Origin: JAOPZW01 sp963807305 | Lineage (GTDB): Bacteria > Actinomycetota > Thermoleophilia > Solirubrobacterales > Solirubrobacteraceae | Direction of reading: 5' to 3' | DNA: 64,000 bases | Assembly (NCBI GenBank): GCA_963807305.1 | Contig: CAWEBN010000005.1 | Coordinates: 1 to 64,000, forward strand | Shown here: positions 41,822 through 50,900 of the stretch, piece by piece | Numbering within the stretch: the stretch's first letter is position 1 | Layout: the number at the start of each line of letters is the position of its first letter | The notes under the pieces: generated by a model | Database searches by the model: none | Told to the model about the DNA's origin: nothing | The model's input: only the letters and a program-made list of their open reading frames with translations | Program-made: the position numbers and the translations under genes

Positions 41822-42639
41822 GCGACGGCCGCCTGGCCGGCAGGGTCGCGGTCGTCACGGGCGGCGCGGGCGGCATCGGCGGAGCGACGGCGCGGCGGCT
41901 CTCGGCAGAGGGCGCGAGCGTTGTGGTCATCGACCTCGACGGCGAGCGCGCGAGCGACGTCGCCGCCTCGCTGCCGGGCGACGCGCTGGCGGTCGAGGGC
42001 GACGTCGCGCTCGAGGAGGACGTCGAGCGCTACGTGGCGGCCGCGCTGGAGCGCTTCGGCCACGTCGACCTGCACCACCTCAACGCCGGCATCCCGGGCA
42101 CGCTCGCGGCGCTGCCCGACGTCGCCGTCGCGGACTTCGACCGGGTGCTCGCCGTCAACGTCCGCGGCATGTTCCTGGGCCTGCGCGCGGCCTTCCGGCA
42201 GTTCGCCGCGCAGGGCGGCGGCGGCGCGATCGTGACCACGGGGTCGATCGCGAGCCTGCGCGGCAGCGCCGACCTCTTCGCCTACCACGCCTCCAAGCAC
42301 GCGGTCGTCGGCATGACCCGCAGCGCGGCCGTCTACGGCGGGCCGCTGGGCGTGCGGGTCAACGCGGTGGCGCCCGGGATCGTCCCGACCGACCTGTTCG
42401 CGGGCGCCGGCGGCGCCGCCGGCGGCGGCAGCGACATGGTGGCCCGCGCGGCGACGACGCCGATGCGGCGCGCGGGGACGCCGGAGGAGGTCGCGGCGCT
42501 GGTGGCCTTCCTGCTCAGCGACGAGGCGGCCTACATCACGGGCGAGGTCGTCTCGGTCGACGGCGGCGCGACGGCGACCAACACGCTGCGGCCGTCGGGC
42601 GGGGCCGGCGCGTGGGACCCTCGGCGGATCGACCCCTGA
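41818..42639 (+). CDS. short-chain dehydrogenase/reductase in catabolic operon
   Basis: A 273-residue classical SDR: cofactor loop VVTGGAGGIGGATARRL, NAG motif LNAGIPG, catalytic Ser in TTGSIASLRG, YxxxK in YHASKHAVVG, and C-terminal ITGEVVSVDGGAT. The acidic residue in VVVIDLDGERA points to NAD+ preference. It is the last gene of the overlapping operon. Confidence 0.92.
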   Translation: MSDGRLAGRVAVVTGGAGGIGGATARRLSAEGASVVVIDLDGERASDVAASLPGDALAVEGDVALEEDVERYVAAALERFGHVDLHHLNAGIPGTLAALPDVAVADFDRVLAVNVRGMFLGLRAAFRQFAAQGGGGAIVTTGSIASLRGSADLFAYHASKHAVVGMTRSAAVYGGPLGVRVNAVAPGIVPTDLFAGAGGAAGGGSDMVARAATTPMRRAGTPEEVAALVAFLLSDEAAYITGEVVSVDGGATATNTLRPSGGAGAWDPRRIDP

Positions 42640-42652
42640 GGCCGGCTGACGC

Positions 42653-43012
42653 TCAGCGCAGCGGGATGCCGGCCACGGAGTCGCGCACCGGGTGGTCGAC
42701 CACGATCGCCCGGGTCGGCTCGAGCGCGCGCACGCTGTGGCGCTCGTTGGCCGCGATGACCGCCGCCTCGCCGGCCCGCACGACGCTGGTCTGCGTGCCG
42801 AGCGTGAGCTCGAGCGTCCCCTCGATGACGTTCCAGACCTCCTCGTTGGGGTGCTCGTGGTCGTGGACGTCGGCGTCGGCCGCGATCTCGTAATAGGCGA
42901 AGGTCATGTGCTCGGAGTGGAAGAACCGTCCACTCCAGCCGGGGCGCGGCTCATGCGAGGTCAGAGCGCTCGGATCGACGAATGGCACGCGGGCGATGGA
43001 AGCACGGGGCAC
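42653..43012 (-). CDS. cupin-domain protein
   Basis: A 119-residue cupin from GTG 43012 (VPRASIARVPFVD); a GTG eight codons later is an alternative. DADVHDHEHPNEEVWNVIEG supplies His-His-Glu and ANERHSVRALEP the second motif. It converges with the SDR gene, 14 bases apart, and is divergent from catalase. It may be a metal-dependent stress or sensor protein; nothing links it firmly to either neighbour. Confidence 0.78.
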   Translation of the reverse strand: MPRASIARVPFVDPSALTSHEPRPGWSGRFFHSEHMTFAYYEIAADADVHDHEHPNEEVWNVIEGTLELTLGTQTSVVRAGEAAVIAANERHSVRALEPTRAIVVDHPVRDSVAGIPLR

Positions 43013-43093
43013 CGACGCGGCATCGCAGCTCGGAATGTTGGGATCGCGCGAAGCCGGGCATGGCCTCCGTAGGGGCCGGGTACGCGCTGACGT

Positions 43094-44623
43094 ATGACCG
43101 ATCCTCGTCGCCCCGCCACCACCACCGACTCCGGAATCCCCGCCGCCAGCGACGAGCACTCCCTGACGGTGGGGCCGGCCGGCCCGATCGTTCTGCACGA
43201 CCACTACGTCGTGCAGAAGATGCAGCACTTCAACCGCGAGCGCGTGCCCGAGCGCGTCGTGCACGCCAAGGGCGGTGGCGCGCACGGCTTCTTCGAGGTG
43301 ACCGGCGACGTGACGCCCTTCACGAGGGCCTCGTTCCTGTCGCAGGCCGGCAAGCGTACGGACGTGTTCGCCCGCTTCTCGACCGTGGCCGGCGAGCAGG
43401 GCTTCCCCGACACCGTGCGCGATCCGCGCGGCTTCGCGCTGAAGTTCTATACCGACGAAGGCAACTTCGACATGGTCGGCAACAACACGCCGGTCTTCTT
43501 CGTCCGCGACCCGTCGAAGTTCCAGGACTTCATCCACTCCCAGAAGCGCCTGCCCGACACGGGCCTGCGCTCCAACGACATGCAGTGGGACTTCTGGACG
43601 CTGTCGCCCGAGAGCGCGCACCAGGTCACGATCCTCATGTCCGACCGCGGGATCCCGGCCAGCTGGCGTCACATGGACGGCTTCTCGAGCCACACCTACT
43701 CGTGGGTGAACGCCGGCGGCGAGCGCTTCTGGGTCAAGTACCACGTCAAGACCAACCAGGGGATCGAGAACCTGACGGGCGACGAGGCCGCGCGCCTGGC
43801 CGGGGAGGACGGCGATCACCATCGCCGCGACCTGCACGACGCGATCGCCTCGGGCGACGCGCCGGAGTGGACGTTCTACGTGCAGGTGATGCCGTTCGCC
43901 GAGGCGGCCGACTACCGCTTCAACCCGTTCGACCTCACGAAGGTCTGGCCCAAGGGCGACTACCCGCTCATCGAGGTGGGCCGCATGGTCCTCGATCGCA
44001 ACCCGGCGAACTTCTTCGCCGAGGTCGAGCAGGCGAGCTTCAACCCGTCGAATCTCGTTCCGGGGACCGGCCTGTCGCCGGACCGGATGCTGATGGCGCG
44101 CATCTTCAGCTACCACGACACACATCTGCATCGCATCGGCCCCAACTACGAGCAGTTGCCGATCAACCGCCCGCAGTGCCCCGTGCACTCCTACAACAAG
44201 GACGGGCAGATGACCTATCGCCACGCGGGCGACCAGCCCGTCTACGCCCCGAACTCGTACGGGGGCCCGGAGGCCGACCCCGCCAAGGGCGTCGAGATCG
44301 GCTGGGACGTCGACGCCGCCGAGCTCGCGCGCACGGTCTACGAGCGCCACGCCGACGACGACGACTTCTCGCAGCCGGGCACGCTCGTGCGCGAGGTGAT
44401 GGACGACGACGCGCGCGAGACGCTGGTCTCGAACATCGTCGAGCATGCCTCCGACGACGTGTCGGCCGACATGCAGCTGCGGGTCATCGCCTACTGGACG
44501 CGAGTCGACCAGCAGATCGGCGCCCGCGTTGCCGCAGGTCTGGGGCACGGCAACGGGTCGTCGCCGAACGGTCAGCTGCGCGAGGCGCAGGAGCTGATCG
44601 ACGCCCGCGCGGGCACCGCCTGA
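43094..44623 (+). CDS. katA: monofunctional heme catalase
   Basis: A 509-residue clade 3-type small-subunit catalase that disproportionates hydrogen peroxide. Distal histidine in ERVVHAKGGGAHGFFEVT, NADPH/heme loop NNTPVFFVRDP with the essential Asn, ARFSTVAGEQGFPDTVRDP, and proximal heme ligand Tyr in ARIFSYHDTHLHRIGPNYEQ are intact. Its length is normal. There is no adjacent peroxide regulator; the gene is preceded by an 81-bp gap. Confidence 0.96.
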   Translation: MTDPRRPATTTDSGIPAASDEHSLTVGPAGPIVLHDHYVVQKMQHFNRERVPERVVHAKGGGAHGFFEVTGDVTPFTRASFLSQAGKRTDVFARFSTVAGEQGFPDTVRDPRGFALKFYTDEGNFDMVGNNTPVFFVRDPSKFQDFIHSQKRLPDTGLRSNDMQWDFWTLSPESAHQVTILMSDRGIPASWRHMDGFSSHTYSWVNAGGERFWVKYHVKTNQGIENLTGDEAARLAGEDGDHHRRDLHDAIASGDAPEWTFYVQVMPFAEAADYRFNPFDLTKVWPKGDYPLIEVGRMVLDRNPANFFAEVEQASFNPSNLVPGTGLSPDRMLMARIFSYHDTHLHRIGPNYEQLPINRPQCPVHSYNKDGQMTYRHAGDQPVYAPNSYGGPEADPAKGVEIGWDVDAAELARTVYERHADDDDFSQPGTLVREVMDDDARETLVSNIVEHASDDVSADMQLRVIAYWTRVDQQIGARVAAGLGHGNGSSPNGQLREAQELIDARAGTA

Positions 44624-44651
44624 GCACTGCGCGAGCAGTCGCCGCCGCGCG

Positions 44652-45845
44652 CTATGCGAGGGCGGCGGCGGCTGCGTCGTGCGCGTAGATCCACTCGACG
44701 GCGCGGATGGCGAAGTCGGTGCCGCCGCCCGCCATCAGGGCGTCGCGCTCGCGCTGGCGCTCGCCATCGGGCAGGTGGAAGCGCGTCTTGTTCTCGGTCG
44801 ACAGCGCCTGGATGCGCGAGGCGCGCGGCCGGCGCAGCCGGTCATAGCGGCCCAGGGCCGCGGGGACGTCGGGCTCCGCGGCCAGGCACGCCGTGAGCGT
44901 CGCGCCGTCCTCGAGCGCCTGGGCGGCGCCCTGGGCCATGAAGGGCAGCATCGGATGGCACGCGTCGCCGAGCAGGGTGACGCGGCCGCGCGACCACTGC
45001 GCGAGCGGCGGGCGGTCGAACAGGGCCCAGATGAACGTCTCGTCGACCGCGCCCAGGATCTCGTGCAGCTGGGGATGCCAGCCCTCGAAGGCGGCGATCG
45101 CGTCGGCCGGGTCGCCGGGGTCGGTCCACGACTCCCGCGTCCAGCTGTCCTGCTCGATGACCGCCACGAAGTTGACCAGGCGCCCGCTCTGGACGTAGTA
45201 ATGGACGAAGTGGGCCTCCGGGCCCATCCAGATCTGGGCAGTCACTTCGAGGTCGAGGTGGCGCAGGCGCTCGGCGGGCACCAGCCCGCGATACGCGGCG
45301 CAGCCGGTGAAGACCGGGTCCTGCGGGCCGAACAGCACCTCACGGACCGCCGAGTGGATGCCGTCGGCGCCGACCAGCAGGTCGACCTCGATCGCGGTTC
45401 CGTTGTCGAACGCCGCCTCGACGCGGTCCCCGTGGTCGACGAGGGAGGTGAACCGGTGGCCGACGTGCAGGCGCTCGGGCGGTAGCGCGCCGACGAGCGC
45501 GCCGAGCAGGTCGGCGCGGTGCATCTGGTAGTGAGGGAAGCCGAAGGCGTCGATGACGGTGTCGCCCAGATCGGCGCGCAGCAGCGTGCGTCCGTCGTCC
45601 CAGCGGCGCTGATGCCAGGCCAGCGGGCGGACCCCCAGCCGTGCCAGCTCGTCGGCGAGCCCTAGGCCATGCAGGACGCGCGACGCGTTGGGGCTGACCT
45701 GGATGCCGGCGCCCACCTCGCTGATCGCTCCCGCGCGCTCGTAGACGCGGACGTCGAATCCGGCCTGCAGCAGCGACAGCGCCGCCGCGATTCCCCCGAT
45801 GCCGCCGCCGACGATCGCGACCGAGGTACGAGCCTGCCGGCCGAT
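44652..45845 (-). CDS. FAD-dependent aromatic-type monooxygenase without a standard start codon
   Basis: A class A flavin monooxygenase (salicylate/6-hydroxynicotinate hydroxylase-like). The dinucleotide fold SVAIVGGGIGGIAAALSLL is essential, but no ATG, GTG or TTG precedes it in frame: the frame runs back to the TAG of the upstream gene. ATC at 45845, 7 bases after a TAGGA element, is the best candidate and gives 397 residues; GTG 45716 would delete the FAD fold. DLLVGADGIHSAVREVLFG and RVTLLGDACHPMLPFMAQGA (GD motif) are intact. Either an AUC start or a damaged start codon is implied. Confidence 0.8.
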   Translation of the reverse strand: MGRQARTSVAIVGGGIGGIAAALSLLQAGFDVRVYERAGAISEVGAGIQVSPNASRVLHGLGLADELARLGVRPLAWHQRRWDDGRTLLRADLGDTVIDAFGFPHYQMHRADLLGALVGALPPERLHVGHRFTSLVDHGDRVEAAFDNGTAIEVDLLVGADGIHSAVREVLFGPQDPVFTGCAAYRGLVPAERLRHLDLEVTAQIWMGPEAHFVHYYVQSGRLVNFVAVIEQDSWTRESWTDPGDPADAIAAFEGWHPQLHEILGAVDETFIWALFDRPPLAQWSRGRVTLLGDACHPMLPFMAQGAAQALEDGATLTACLAAEPDVPAALGRYDRLRRPRASRIQALSTENKTRFHLPDGERQRERDALMAGGGTDFAIRAVEWIYAHDAAAAALA

Positions 45846-45854
45846 GCGGCTGTC

Positions 45855-46949
45855 CTAGGCGACGTACACGGGCGTGCCCACGGGCGTACGCGCGTACAGC
45901 GAGATGACGTCGGGGATCCGCATCCGCACGCAGCCGTGCGAGGCGTCGTGGCCGATCGAGCTGTACTCGCTGGGATCGATGCCGTGGATGCCGGCGCCCC
46001 CGTTGAAGGCCATCCAGCGGGCCTTGATCGGGTCGTCGGGGCCAGGCGGGATGGTCTTGCCCGCGAGCTTGCCCGCCCAGGCCGAGTTGGGCACGTACCA
46101 CGACGGGTTCGTCTGCTTCCACTGGACGTCGTAGAGGCCCTGCGGCGTCTCGAGGCCCTGCCGGCCGACTGCGATCGGGTAGCTGTGCGTGAGCTTGAGG
46201 TGCTCGTAGAAGCGCAGGACGTGGTCGTGGCGGTCCACGATGATGTAGGCCGCCTGCTTCTGCGCGAGCTGGGCGCCGGACACCTTCGGCGCGACGGGCT
46301 TGGTCGTCACCGGGATGTTGGCCGGGTGCGACGGGAAGACGAGAGCCGCTGCGAGCGTGCGCTTGAGGGCGGGCGCGTTCAGCTCGCGACCCGTGTGCGA
46401 CGGCGTCACCGTCAGGCCGCCGGCACTGGGCGTCACCGATGCATCGCGCGGTGCGCGGCGCACCGCGGCGGCAACCCTGTCGACGAGCTGCGGGACGACG
46501 CCCGGGGCGTAGTGGAGCTTGAGCGGGAGGCTCTCGTCCAGGTGCCGGCCGGAGACGTCGTGCGCGACACGCTGGCCGATCCAGCCCTGGCGGCTGTCGG
46601 CGCGCGCGCGCTCGAGCGCCACGTCGAGGTCGGCGCTGAGCTTGGTCTGGGCCGGCGCGAGCACGAAGGTCCGGCCGCCGGCGTGCACGATGAGGGTGCG
46701 GCGGCGGGGGGCCACGGCGTGCGCGACGAGCCGTGCCCGTGCAGCGTCCACGCTGAGCCCGCCGACGTCCACGCCGCCGATCCGTATCCCTGGGGCGAGA
46801 CGATCGCGATGCGACTGGTCGTCGATGTACGCAGCCGCCACCACGCCGGCCACGACCACGAGCAGGATCACGCCGGCGAGGAGCGCCGGGCGAACCCGAA
46901 GCCGGCCCCCCGGCGAGAAACGGCGGCGCTCGCGAACCGTCGTGCTCAT
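45855..46949 (-). CDS. L,D-transpeptidase (YkuD) with VanW-like peptidoglycan-binding region
   Basis: A 364-residue cell-wall enzyme from ATG 46949 forming 3-3 cross-links. One N-terminal membrane anchor (LLAGVILLVVVAGVVAAAYI) is followed by a PG_binding_4 region (VGGLSVDAARARLVAH and later repeats) and a YkuD domain with GIHGIDPSEYSSIGHDA and SHGCVRMRIPDV holding catalytic Cys in the HxxSHGCVRM signature. It faces the outside of the membrane. The TAG stop is followed directly by the flavin monooxygenase frame. Confidence 0.93.
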   Translation of the reverse strand: MSTTVRERRRFSPGGRLRVRPALLAGVILLVVVAGVVAAAYIDDQSHRDRLAPGIRIGGVDVGGLSVDAARARLVAHAVAPRRRTLIVHAGGRTFVLAPAQTKLSADLDVALERARADSRQGWIGQRVAHDVSGRHLDESLPLKLHYAPGVVPQLVDRVAAAVRRAPRDASVTPSAGGLTVTPSHTGRELNAPALKRTLAAALVFPSHPANIPVTTKPVAPKVSGAQLAQKQAAYIIVDRHDHVLRFYEHLKLTHSYPIAVGRQGLETPQGLYDVQWKQTNPSWYVPNSAWAGKLAGKTIPPGPDDPIKARWMAFNGGAGIHGIDPSEYSSIGHDASHGCVRMRIPDVISLYARTPVGTPVYVA

Positions 46950-47108
46950 GACATCAGAGTGCCACATCGGGCGGCATGCAGACGCGACTGGCCCGCACGG
47001 GCCATCTGAGCCGCCGTTCGTCGACATGACCCGGCCGGGCGAAGTTGGCGGGCGGCCGCTCGCGGATGATCGGCGGCAGTCGTCAACGCAACTCGAAGGA
47101 GGCTCGTC

Positions 47109-47399
47109 ATGCAGTCCCAGCGCCCCTCCCGCCGCACCCGCATCGCCGCCACCAGCCTGGCCGTCGCCGCTCTGGCCGCGCCGGCCGCCCAGGCGCGGCC
47201 CGCGCTCGACCCGCCCGCAGGCCACCAAGGGGCCGCGAGCGCGCCGCAGCGCTCCGCGCTGGTCGTCACCTCGACCCCGGACAGCGGCTTCGACTGGGGC
47301 TCGGCCGGCATCGGCGCTGCAGCCGGCGCCGGCCTCGTGCTCGTGGGGGCGGGCAGCTTCGCGCTGAGCCACCGCGGCCGCGTGCGGCTCGCTCGCTGA
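47109..47399 (+). CDS. small exported membrane protein
   Basis: A 96-residue protein with a signal peptide (TRIAATSLAVAALAAPAAQA), a short Pro/Ala-rich region, and a C-terminal membrane helix (GSAGIGAAAGAGLVLVGAG) with a basic end. GAAGGAGG precedes the ATG at good spacing. This is a common actinobacterial plan of unknown function. Confidence 0.65.
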   Translation: MQSQRPSRRTRIAATSLAVAALAAPAAQARPALDPPAGHQGAASAPQRSALVVTSTPDSGFDWGSAGIGAAAGAGLVLVGAGSFALSHRGRVRLAR

Positions 47400-47448
47400 G
47401 GCTCGCGCCCAGGTTGCCCGCCATGCGGGCGCGCGCGACCATAGGCGC

Positions 47449-49719
47449 GTGCCAGCAGGCGAGCTCATCGGCCGCGAGGACGACATCGCGAGCCTCACCG
47501 CGATGCTCGGCGATCCGCAGACCCGGCTGGTCACCGTCACGGGCCCGGGGGGCGTGGGAAAGACGCGCCTGGCGCTGGCCGCATCCGCGGTGGTCGCGCC
47601 CGACCCGGCGGGCCCCCTCGTCCGTGTCGATCTCGCCCCGCTCGACGACGCGCGGCTGGTGGCCGAGGCGATCGCGGCCGCCGCCGGCGCCGGCTCGTCG
47701 CCCGGAGCTTCGGCGCTGGACGCGGCCGTCGCGGCGCTGGGCGACGAGCGCACGCTGCTCCTCCTCGACAACTTCGAGCACGTCGCGCTCGCCGCCGCCG
47801 ACCTCGGCGCCCTGCTCGACGCGTGTCCGGGGGTGACGGCGCTCGTCACGAGCCGCCACGTGCTCGGGCTCTCGGCGGAGCGCACGCTGCCGCTGGCGCC
47901 GCTGCGCACGCCCGCCGCGGATGGCGATGACGTGCAGGCCAGCGCCGCCGTCGCGCTGTTCGTCGCGCGGGCCCGGGCGAGGGACCCGGGTTTCGAGCTG
48001 ACGGCCGAGGTCGTCGCGTCCGTTGCGGAGATCTGTCGGCGTCTGGACGGCCTGCCGCTGGCGATCGAGCTCGCCGCGGCCCGCGTGGCGGTGCTCAGCC
48101 CGCCGGCCATGCTGGCGCGCTGGGACGCGGCCGTCGGGCTCGACACCGTGGGCGCGCGCGACCTGCCGTCGCGCCAGCGGACGCTGCGCAGCGCCTTCGA
48201 CTGGAGCTATGACCTGCTCGAGCCCGACGAGCAGGCGCTGCTGCGCCGCCTGGCGGCCTTCGTCGATGGCTTCGACGTCCAGGCGGTCGAGGCGGCCCAG
48301 CGCGGCGACGGCGGCGTGCTGGGGGCGTTGGAGCTCGAGCCGATCGCTGCGCTCGGGGCCCTGGTCGATCGCAGCCTGCTCTTTCGCGAGGCGGGGCCGG
48401 CGGGCGAGCCGCGCTTCTCCATGCTCGTGACCGTCCGCCGCTACCTGCGCGAACGCTCGGCCGCGTGCGGCGAGCAGGACGCGGCGGATCGGTGGATGGC
48501 GACCGTCTGCGCGACGGCGGCCCATCACGAAGGCCTCGTGCTCGGCGCCGGCTGCTCGGGCGAGGAGCTCGACCGGCTCGACCGCGAGCTCAACAACCTG
48601 CGCGCGGCGTTCGAGGTCCTCCTGGTGCAGGCGCCGGCGCGCGCGGTCGACCTCGGCGCCGATCTCTATCGCCTGTGGAGAGCCCGCCACGTCCGCGAGG
48701 GGCGCGACTGGCTCGAGCGAGCGTTGCTGGCCGGCGGACCCGACGTCACGCCGGCCGTGCGGGCGAGCGGGCTGTTCGCAGCCGCATGGCTTGCGCACTT
48801 CCAGGGCGACTATGCAGCCCAGCACCGCATGGCGGACGAATGCCTGGCTGCGGCGCAGGCGGCCGACGAGCCGCTCATCCTGGCGCGCGCGCTGTACGTC
48901 GAGGGGGTGGCGCTGCTGGACGACGACCCGGCGGCGGCCGACGCGTGCTACCGCGAGAGCCTTGCCCTCTGCGAGCGCATCGGCGACGACATCGGCGTTG
49001 CCACGGCCAGCAACGACCTCGGCGAGATCGCCCGCGAGCATGGGGAACTCGAAGGGGCGCAGACACTCTACGCGCGAGCGCTGGAGCTATGGCGGGCGAT
49101 GGGCGATGCGACGGGCGTCGCGCGCGGCGCTCACAACCTGGCTCAGGCGGCGCGCGATGTCGGCGACCTTCCGCGCGCCGCCGACCTCCTGCGCGAGTCG
49201 ATGGCGGCGAGTGCCGAGATGGGCGACCGCAATCAGCGCGCGTCCACGCTGGCCGCGGTCGTCGCCGTGGCCGCCGAGCGCGAGCCGGGCACCGCCGCCG
49301 CCACGCTCTACGGCGCGGCGGAGGCGGCGCTGGTGTCCGCCGGGATCGTGCTCGACCCCATAGACGCTGCGCCGTTCGCGCGGGCCGACACGCTGCTGAG
49401 GGCGACGCTGGGGGAGCAGCGGGCGCTCGAAGGGCAGGCGCGCGGACGCGGGCTCACACGCCGGCAGACCGACCTGCTGGCGGAACGAGTGCTCGCCGGC
49501 GACGCGGCTCCCGCCCCCGCCGACAGCGCGCTCAGCGCCCGCGAGCGCGAGGTGGTGCGCTTCCTCGCGGCCGGGATGACGAACGCCGAGATCGCGAGCC
49601 GGCTCGTGCTGAGCGAGCACACGGTCCATCGCCACGTGGCCAACATCCTGGTCAAGCTTGGCGCGCGCTCGCGGGCCGCGGCGGCGGTCACCGCTGCCGA
49701 GCGCGGGCTCCTCTACTGA
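47449..49719 (+). CDS. LuxR-family ATPase regulator (NB-ARC, TPR, HTH)
   Basis: A 756-residue signal-transducing ATPase. Near the N-terminus are VTVTGPGGVGKTRLALAAS (Walker A) and RTLLLLDNFEHVAL (Walker B), then NB-ARC features (TSRHVLGLSAERTLPL, LDGLPLAIELAAARVAVL), a TPR-like middle (RARALYVEGVALLDDDP, ATASNDLGEIAREHGELEGA), and a C-terminal LuxR HTH (LSAREREVVRFLAAGMTNAE, HTVHRHVANILVKLG). It probably senses a ligand through the TPR region and activates transcription on ATP binding. No target is evident. Confidence 0.92.
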   Translation: MPAGELIGREDDIASLTAMLGDPQTRLVTVTGPGGVGKTRLALAASAVVAPDPAGPLVRVDLAPLDDARLVAEAIAAAAGAGSSPGASALDAAVAALGDERTLLLLDNFEHVALAAADLGALLDACPGVTALVTSRHVLGLSAERTLPLAPLRTPAADGDDVQASAAVALFVARARARDPGFELTAEVVASVAEICRRLDGLPLAIELAAARVAVLSPPAMLARWDAAVGLDTVGARDLPSRQRTLRSAFDWSYDLLEPDEQALLRRLAAFVDGFDVQAVEAAQRGDGGVLGALELEPIAALGALVDRSLLFREAGPAGEPRFSMLVTVRRYLRERSAACGEQDAADRWMATVCATAAHHEGLVLGAGCSGEELDRLDRELNNLRAAFEVLLVQAPARAVDLGADLYRLWRARHVREGRDWLERALLAGGPDVTPAVRASGLFAAAWLAHFQGDYAAQHRMADECLAAAQAADEPLILARALYVEGVALLDDDPAAADACYRESLALCERIGDDIGVATASNDLGEIAREHGELEGAQTLYARALELWRAMGDATGVARGAHNLAQAARDVGDLPRAADLLRESMAASAEMGDRNQRASTLAAVVAVAAEREPGTAAATLYGAAEAALVSAGIVLDPIDAAPFARADTLLRATLGEQRALEGQARGRGLTRRQTDLLAERVLAGDAAPAPADSALSAREREVVRFLAAGMTNAEIASRLVLSEHTVHRHVANILVKLGARSRAAAAVTAAERGLLY

Positions 49720-49788
49720 GCGGCGGCGCCCTCGGCGGCTTCAGCCCCATCGAGTGGTGCTTTGCCGCTCATCGGGCATACCTGTCCG

Positions 49789-50892
49789 ATGGACGGCGTG
49801 CGCGAGCGACTGCGAGACCCCGTGGTGTGGGGCAACTCGTTCCTGCTCGTCAAGGCCGTCGGAGCCGCGGTGCTCGCGTGGGTGCTGGCGAAGTCGGTGT
49901 TCGGGCTCGCGCAGCCGTTCCTTGCGCCGTGGGCCGCGCTGCTGACCGTGCACGCCACCGTCTATCGCACGTTCGCCCGCGGCGCCCAGCAGGTCGCCTC
50001 CGCGCTCGCCGGGGTGCTGGTGGCGTTCGGCGCCGCGGCGGTGTTCGGCGTCAACGCCGCATCCCTCGGGCTCGTGCTGCTCGTGGCGCTGGCCGTCGGG
50101 AGCACGCGTGTGCTGCGCGACGAGTCCACCACCGCCGCCACCACGGCGCTCGTCGTCCTGCTCGCCGGCTACAGCTCGGACCCGAGCATGGTCGGGACGC
50201 GGCTGCTCGACACCCTCTGCGGGATCGTCGTCGGGCTGCTCGTCAACCTCCTGGTCTGGCCGCCGCTGCACGATCGCTCCGCGGCGCGGCAGGTCGACGT
50301 CATCGACGATCGCCTGGGCGCCCTGCTGGCCGACATCGCCGGAGCCACGCGCGCGGGCCGCGAGTCCGCCGAGGCGGACCGGTGGGTCGAGCGCACCCGC
50401 GAGCTCGATCGGGACATCTCCGACGCCTGGGCCGTTCTGCGCCAGGCGCGCGAGAGCGGCCGCCTGAACCTGCGCCGCGCCGCCGCCGCCCGGGTCGACG
50501 CCTCGCACGACCTCGCGCCGCTGCTCGCGCGCCTCGAGCAGGCGGTGGCCGATACCCGGAGCATGGCCGGGACGATCGCGCGCGCGTCCTCGAGCGGCGC
50601 CTGGGACCCGGGCTTCCGCGCGGCGTGGCTCGATCTCGTCGGGCGTGCCGGCGCCGCGGTGTGCCAGGCCGACGCCGGGGCCATCACGCGGGTGCGCGAG
50701 GACCTCGAGTCCGCCGCGCGCGAGTGGTTCCGCGTCGGCGGCGACGCCGCGCCGCGGCCGGTGCAGGGCGCGCTCATCGTCAATCTGCGCAACATCCTCG
50801 AGGCGATGGACGCCGTCGCCGAGGCTCAGCCGGTGCGGGTCGCGACGCGGCCGGCGGCGGTGCTGGACGGGCGACGCAAGAGCATCGCCTAG
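49789..50892 (+). CDS. FUSC/aromatic-acid-exporter-like membrane protein
   Basis: A 367-residue protein from ATG 49789. Six membrane helices in the first 160 residues (FLLVKAVGAAVLAWVLAKSV, LAPWAALLTVHATVYRTF, LLDTLCGIVVGLLVNLLVW) are followed by a long cytoplasmic helical domain. APWAALLTVHATVYRT is the signature repeat of ArAE_1/FUSC proteins. It is a half-size relative of the protein at 29709-32030 and would work as a dimer. Confidence 0.85.
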   Translation: MDGVRERLRDPVVWGNSFLLVKAVGAAVLAWVLAKSVFGLAQPFLAPWAALLTVHATVYRTFARGAQQVASALAGVLVAFGAAAVFGVNAASLGLVLLVALAVGSTRVLRDESTTAATTALVVLLAGYSSDPSMVGTRLLDTLCGIVVGLLVNLLVWPPLHDRSAARQVDVIDDRLGALLADIAGATRAGRESAEADRWVERTRELDRDISDAWAVLRQARESGRLNLRRAAAARVDASHDLAPLLARLEQAVADTRSMAGTIARASSSGAWDPGFRAAWLDLVGRAGAAVCQADAGAITRVREDLESAAREWFRVGGDAAPRPVQGALIVNLRNILEAMDAVAEAQPVRVATRPAAVLDGRRKSIA

Positions 50893-50900
50893 GCCGGGCC

